The position numbers were made by a program, and so were the translations under genes. Positions 59,944 through 64,000 of a stretch of DNA of 64,000 bases are shown here, in pieces. A model generated the notes under the pieces. The model made no database searches and was not told the origin of the DNA. It saw only the letters and a list, made by a program, of their open reading frames with translations. The stretch spans positions 15,802,521-15,866,520 of the forward strand of contig CM052362.1 of the NCBI GenBank assembly GCA_028551475.1. Reading direction: 5' to 3'. Every line of letters starts with the position of its first letter. Within the stretch, counting starts at the first letter, position 1. Origin of the DNA: Casuarina equisetifolia. Taxonomy: Eukaryota; Streptophyta; Magnoliopsida; Fagales; Casuarinaceae.

Positions 59944-62900
59944 TTAGTCAATACTCTTCGAGTCTCTACGAGGCATGGGAAGTTCAAGAATAACTACGAA
60001 GTAACATCTTTTTGACTCTCTGATATATTGGACGTCACCATTCATGCGCTTTAAAATCTTCCTGCACATGCTCAGCCCCAGGCCTTCTTCAGTACTCCAT
60101 CGGCTATTATGGAACATGTCCTGAACCAGTTCAGGAGGGAGACCTTCACCGGGGCATACAATTCTTCATAAATAACATCAACATTAGTTGAGTTTGGAGA
60201 GCAAAGATTTAACTCAGATCCATTTCTTATGTGTTTTTGTGTGCATATATTTTTGGTGCCGCCTAAAATGATGAGGCAATAAGGCCCCAAGAAAACTAAA
60301 ATTCAAACTCTTTAAGGAATAAAACTTTCCAAGAGACCCCTTAAAAATAGAAAAAAAATATATGACCGAAAATATTATAATCATAATTACCTTATATGAT
60401 GCAACTAACATTAAATATCCTTTATACTGTTACTAATTAAAGGGTCTAAATAAAGGAATATACAATTATAATATCATTAATGAACGAATAAAGAAATAAA
60501 TAAAGATCCAGAGAAAATCACAAACTATATCTATAATTGCTAAACATATGACACTACAATTGAGAGAATCGTCATTGTCATGTGAAAGGCATCTCTATAA
60601 CTCAATAGAATGTGAAATATGTCTTTAACTTTGGAGAAAAGGTTAAACATAAACTAATTAGATGAAAAACTTAAATATTCCATTTTAAAGTCTGTCACAA
60701 AAATTCCAATTTGTCTATAACTCTTCCTTCTTTGCTTACCTTTCCTCCCCTTTCTTTTGCAACATTCAGTCTCCTTACCCTGAATCTTTCATATCACAAT
60801 TGCATATCCACCTCATCCCTTTTTTGCAAAAGGTTAATATCCTCTAAGCCATTGTTTAAAGTTCCAAGCACCTAAAGCCTATTATCAAATGCATGGTTTT
60901 AATAAAAATAATTTAACGGTCTCATATGCAACATAAATTTTATTGTACTATTATACGATAACAAGCAAATATCAGCTGGTTATTTCATCATAAAATAAAA
61001 AAGGAAACATTTGTACAACTGTAATTTTGCAGCAGCTGCAGATGACCATCCAAGCTTATTCACTGAATATCAAGTAATCAACTTGCTTGACGTTAATTAT
61101 TTTTTGTTTCTCTGAAATAAATCTACCTAAAAAATTCACCAAACTTCCCATATAAAGCTCACAACTCTGGCTGGCTAGGTCCAATTAAAGGCCAATTAAC
61201 ATTTGAACACAATTTAGAAGGACACTATTATTGGTAAATTGCACAATTCCCAGGCCACTTTGAAAAGTTATGGAAAAAATTTGTTAAATCAAGCTATATG
61301 CACGGTAAAACAAGTGTTATTATATGAAATCAAAAGACTTAAAAGATGCACTAAAACATCCTCATCTCCTTTAGCTGCTCTAAGAAGCCATGAGGACATA
61401 TAAGGGATGCTGAAGCCTCAAGAGGACTTCCAAGCTCATAAGACCCATGTGGTTATGTTAAACAACGCATGGCAATAACTAAAAACGTGTTTTGGGTTGA
61501 TATTATAAACGTGGGTGGTAATATTTTACAGAACTCCATTCACTAGCACAAGACTTTTGGGCACCAATGAACATGATGAAGTACAAGCTTCCGCATTTCA
61601 TTGGTAAGAGATATACTTGAAACAATAAACCATCACGCCTACAGTTTAATTACGACTATCATGCAAAAATTGCTTCTAAGAATAGTAGTTTCCATGACGC
61701 ACCCAGGCTTTGGACAAGTCAACCAGTCAAATAGTAAGTTGAATTCCAATAATTTTCTCCACAAATATAAAAGTCAACCACTTAAAGTTAGAATTGAATG
61801 TTAAACCTAGATTAATGAGTTTCAACTTCTGGAAGCAATGAAATAGAGATCAATCAACAGGACTTCTATAAGAAAGAATACAATTTTCTTTTGGAACCCA
61901 GGTATGCCACATGAAATTAATTCTAACAGTGCTGAAGTACAGTGGAAAACAAAAGAATGAGCAAATCAAGGGAGCCATTTAAAAAAACCCATCACTATTT
62001 TGTTTGCTTCCAAACAGAAAATTTGTTATTTAGGCTGTCTCAAACTTATGAGAAGATAAATGAATAACGGTTAAGAGTAAGTTAGCTTACACAGTTCCCT
62101 TTTAATAACCAGTATGATTGCATCAAGGTTAGTTAAGAAAAATATAAAATGAATGCAAATCCAACATACCTGAATTCCACATGTAAAAGAGTGTTTTTGT
62201 CAGAAAGTTGCTTCAAGCTTGGAGAAACGCGAATCTCTACCCAACCTTCTGGAGATGGTGCATAACGCACCATATTTAACAAGAAATCAGCAAGCACCTG
62301 TTGAAGTCTTACTTGATCACCATAAACAGCTAATGATTTAATTTCCTCCGGAATATCCCTAATCAATTGTAACTTCCTTTCCCTCAGCAATATCATTACT
62401 TGGCTAACAACCGCATTTATGACACTCCCAAGTAAGAATTCCAGATTCTCAAGCTCCAATGAACTGTAGAAAGAATTTGAAACTTAACTTGTGTTTTCTC
62501 GTTGACAAAATAAGGCAGAACTTTTGATATTAGTAAAAGCACAATAGCAATAAATAAGTTCATGTGTTTTTAACTTTTGATATTAGTAACAGCACAATAG
62601 CAATAAATGAACAAAAGTTAAAAACGCATGAACTTATTTTGAATCAAAGGCTAAAATATAGTTTAACACCAGAAATATACACAAATACGTGTATGCATCT
62701 GACTCAGAGCATCATGAAGTTAAACGAAAAATTAGAATTGGGTGGTCAGCCCATATTGTCGCAATCAAGTAACACAGTCAACAAGATCAAATTGAAAACA
62801 CCAACATTTAAACTACCACATCCAGCAAGGACCTTCCGAGCAAAGTAAAAGCACAAAATAAGAATCTACAAGAATGACATGGGTACAAACCAATTTAAAG

Positions 62901-64000
62901 CCTGTTTTCCAAAGCTGAAATTTAGAAATGAAAGGAAAAAAGAAAATGAGAAGCAAGGTCCCATAATCAATATCACTACAAATCACATGAGAGAATGTTT
63001 TCTTAAAGCCATAAGCCATTACAAATTTAAACAGATAGAACTCAATGTTTTCTCTTCTTAAGCAGTGTTACAGGCCACAATCCATAACAAGGGACAATTA
63101 AGCCAGGAACCACATCTGTAGATTCTTGGAGATCCACATAATCTGTAAGCTTACAACTATTGCACATCAATATTCTAACAAGCTTTCCTTTCCCTTTCAA
63201 ACTTTGGACACAGGCCTCTCTCCTCTCCCCACTGTTTGAGAGTTTTTTGCCCCAGTAATAGAGAGGTTTCTCCCTCCCTCAGGTGTGTGTGGCAGAGAGA
63301 GAGCTCTACCACCTTCCCCCTTTTATATTAAAACCTAATTTGCTCCCATTCTCCCTCTTTTCCTCTATTCTTCTTCTATTCTCACTTTCTGTTTTTGTTT
63401 TAGAAGTTAGATTAATAGCTTATCAGTTTACAGCTTCACTCTCATGCCACAAAATCACCTTCATTGGCCTCCATACCAGCCCCTGCCACTCTCCTTCAGT
63501 CATCATTGTGGAGCTCCTTTTCAACGGCTTCAGACCAGTCAATCATCTTTTCTCTGTGGCTTTGAAGTTTTCTAGTCACCAAATTATGAGCTTCTCTGGG
63601 CAGTTAATCATTAGGACTGCCTCCAAGACAGCTGTTTACGCCAAATCCTTTTCCTGGCCCACATGCCAAGGAGCTACTAGGTTTGATCAATTATTAGTTC
63701 AGTCACATTCTTTTTCACTTGTTTGGGGCACTGTTTTAACTGTACCAGGGTAATTGATGGTTCAGTCCCCTACCCCTTCTTATGTACTTGTTATTTTACG
63801 TTTAATGTAACCTTGCGTAGGAAAAAATAGTTTACTGCAGAGCATGGAGTATTAAACCTATATAAATGTGAAGCTTATTGCTCAGCTATCAGAGCAAAGT
63901 GTGATTTAGTTGATAAATGATAAAAAATAGTGCTAGATGCATCCAAAACTTGACAATCAAAATAGTTTGTCTAAGAAAAACTCACCCATCTTCAATACTC
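59944..64000 (-). CDS. PHYB: B-type phytochrome, 3' end only (cut by window edge)
   Basis: Three exons visible on the minus strand: 63986-64000 (end of an exon continuing beyond the window), 62170-62463, 59944-60163. Joined, they give SIEDG, then the [16 protein letters not shown] and [18 protein letters not shown] segments, then [25 protein letters not shown] and a C-terminus of RRDSKSID. This is the histidine-kinase-related output module of a plant red/far-red photoreceptor that moves to the nucleus in light. The 294-base penultimate exon and the intron positions fit phytochrome genes. Wording ([22 protein letters not shown]) points to the B/D/E branch, most likely PHYB; without the chromophore domain PHYE is not excluded. 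Introns are about 1.5 and 2.0 kb, GT-AG. Confidence 0.9.
62520..62640. repeat. Direct and inverted repeats in a phytochrome intron
   Basis: A direct repeat (ACTTTTGATATTAGTAA-AGCACAATAGC) occurs at about 62520 and 62572. ATAAGTTCATGTGTTTTTAA near 62554 is inverted at about 62617-62638 (TTAAAAACGCATGAACTTAT). The arms of about 26 bases could form a hairpin, with one mismatch noticed. Confidence 0.75.

Noticed and set aside
60072-60290. 72-codon minus frame overlapping the phytochrome last exon
   Set aside because: Wrong frame; the spliced phytochrome frame in the same bases gives GEGLPPELV and a clean C-terminus.
63283-63753. 156-codon plus-strand frame inside a phytochrome intron
   Set aside because: No recognisable domain, low-complexity composition, and antisense to the phytochrome intron.

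Overview
This is eukaryotic nuclear DNA from a flowering plant, most likely a eudicot. Genes are split by GT-AG (and some GC-AG) introns. The gene families are plant-specific: a phytochrome, a class III peroxidase, a type II pectin methylesterase, a PAS-Raf kinase and GDSL lipases. AT-rich intergenic DNA is filled with decayed Ty1/copia retrotransposons, tRNA-derived SINEs and one TRIM element. I cannot name the species.

Layout. 1-7 kb: three decayed copia fragments in a row, all on the plus strand. 7-9.8 kb: unassigned DNA plus a degenerate copy of DNA found around the enoyl-CoA hydratase gene. 9.8-31.9 kb: three minus-strand GDSL esterase/lipase genes (9839-11492, 20688-22466, 27610-29384) with identical five-exon structures and duplicated flanks; a peroxisomal enoyl-CoA hydratase gene (16311-18015, minus) lies between copies 1 and 2, and a copia remnant between copies 2 and 3. 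32-39.7 kb: gene-poor DNA with a copia relic and a threefold ~330-bp tandem repeat. 39.8-47.6 kb: class III peroxidase (minus), pectinesterase (plus), glycine-rich secreted protein (minus). 48.3-50.4 kb: a HYPK homologue (plus). 51.7-57.1 kb: a complete 13-exon PAS-domain Raf-like kinase (minus). 59.9-64 kb: the 3' end of a B-type phytochrome gene (minus), cut by the right edge.

The genes do not form one pathway; plant neighbours rarely do. HYPK acts with N-terminal acetyltransferase A, the phytochrome and PAS-Raf kinase are signalling proteins, the hydratase is peroxisomal, and the peroxidase, pectinesterase, glycine-rich protein and GDSL enzymes are secreted and act at the cell wall or surface. 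From memory of Arabidopsis gene order, the neighbours match three places: ECHIA/GDSL/PHYD on chromosome 4, PME29/PER29 on chromosome 3, and HYPK/PAS-Raf kinases on chromosome 3. The window may therefore keep an older linkage that broke up in Arabidopsis.

Most notable observations: GDSL copy 1 has lost its catalytic histidine (Arg instead) while its reading frame is intact; all three copies use a GC-AG first intron; two SINEs have perfect target-site duplications, one placing its insertion after the gene duplication; the pectinesterase lacks the usual acid/base Asp and carries a TRIM element in intron 4. I found no clear evidence of a wholly new biological system.
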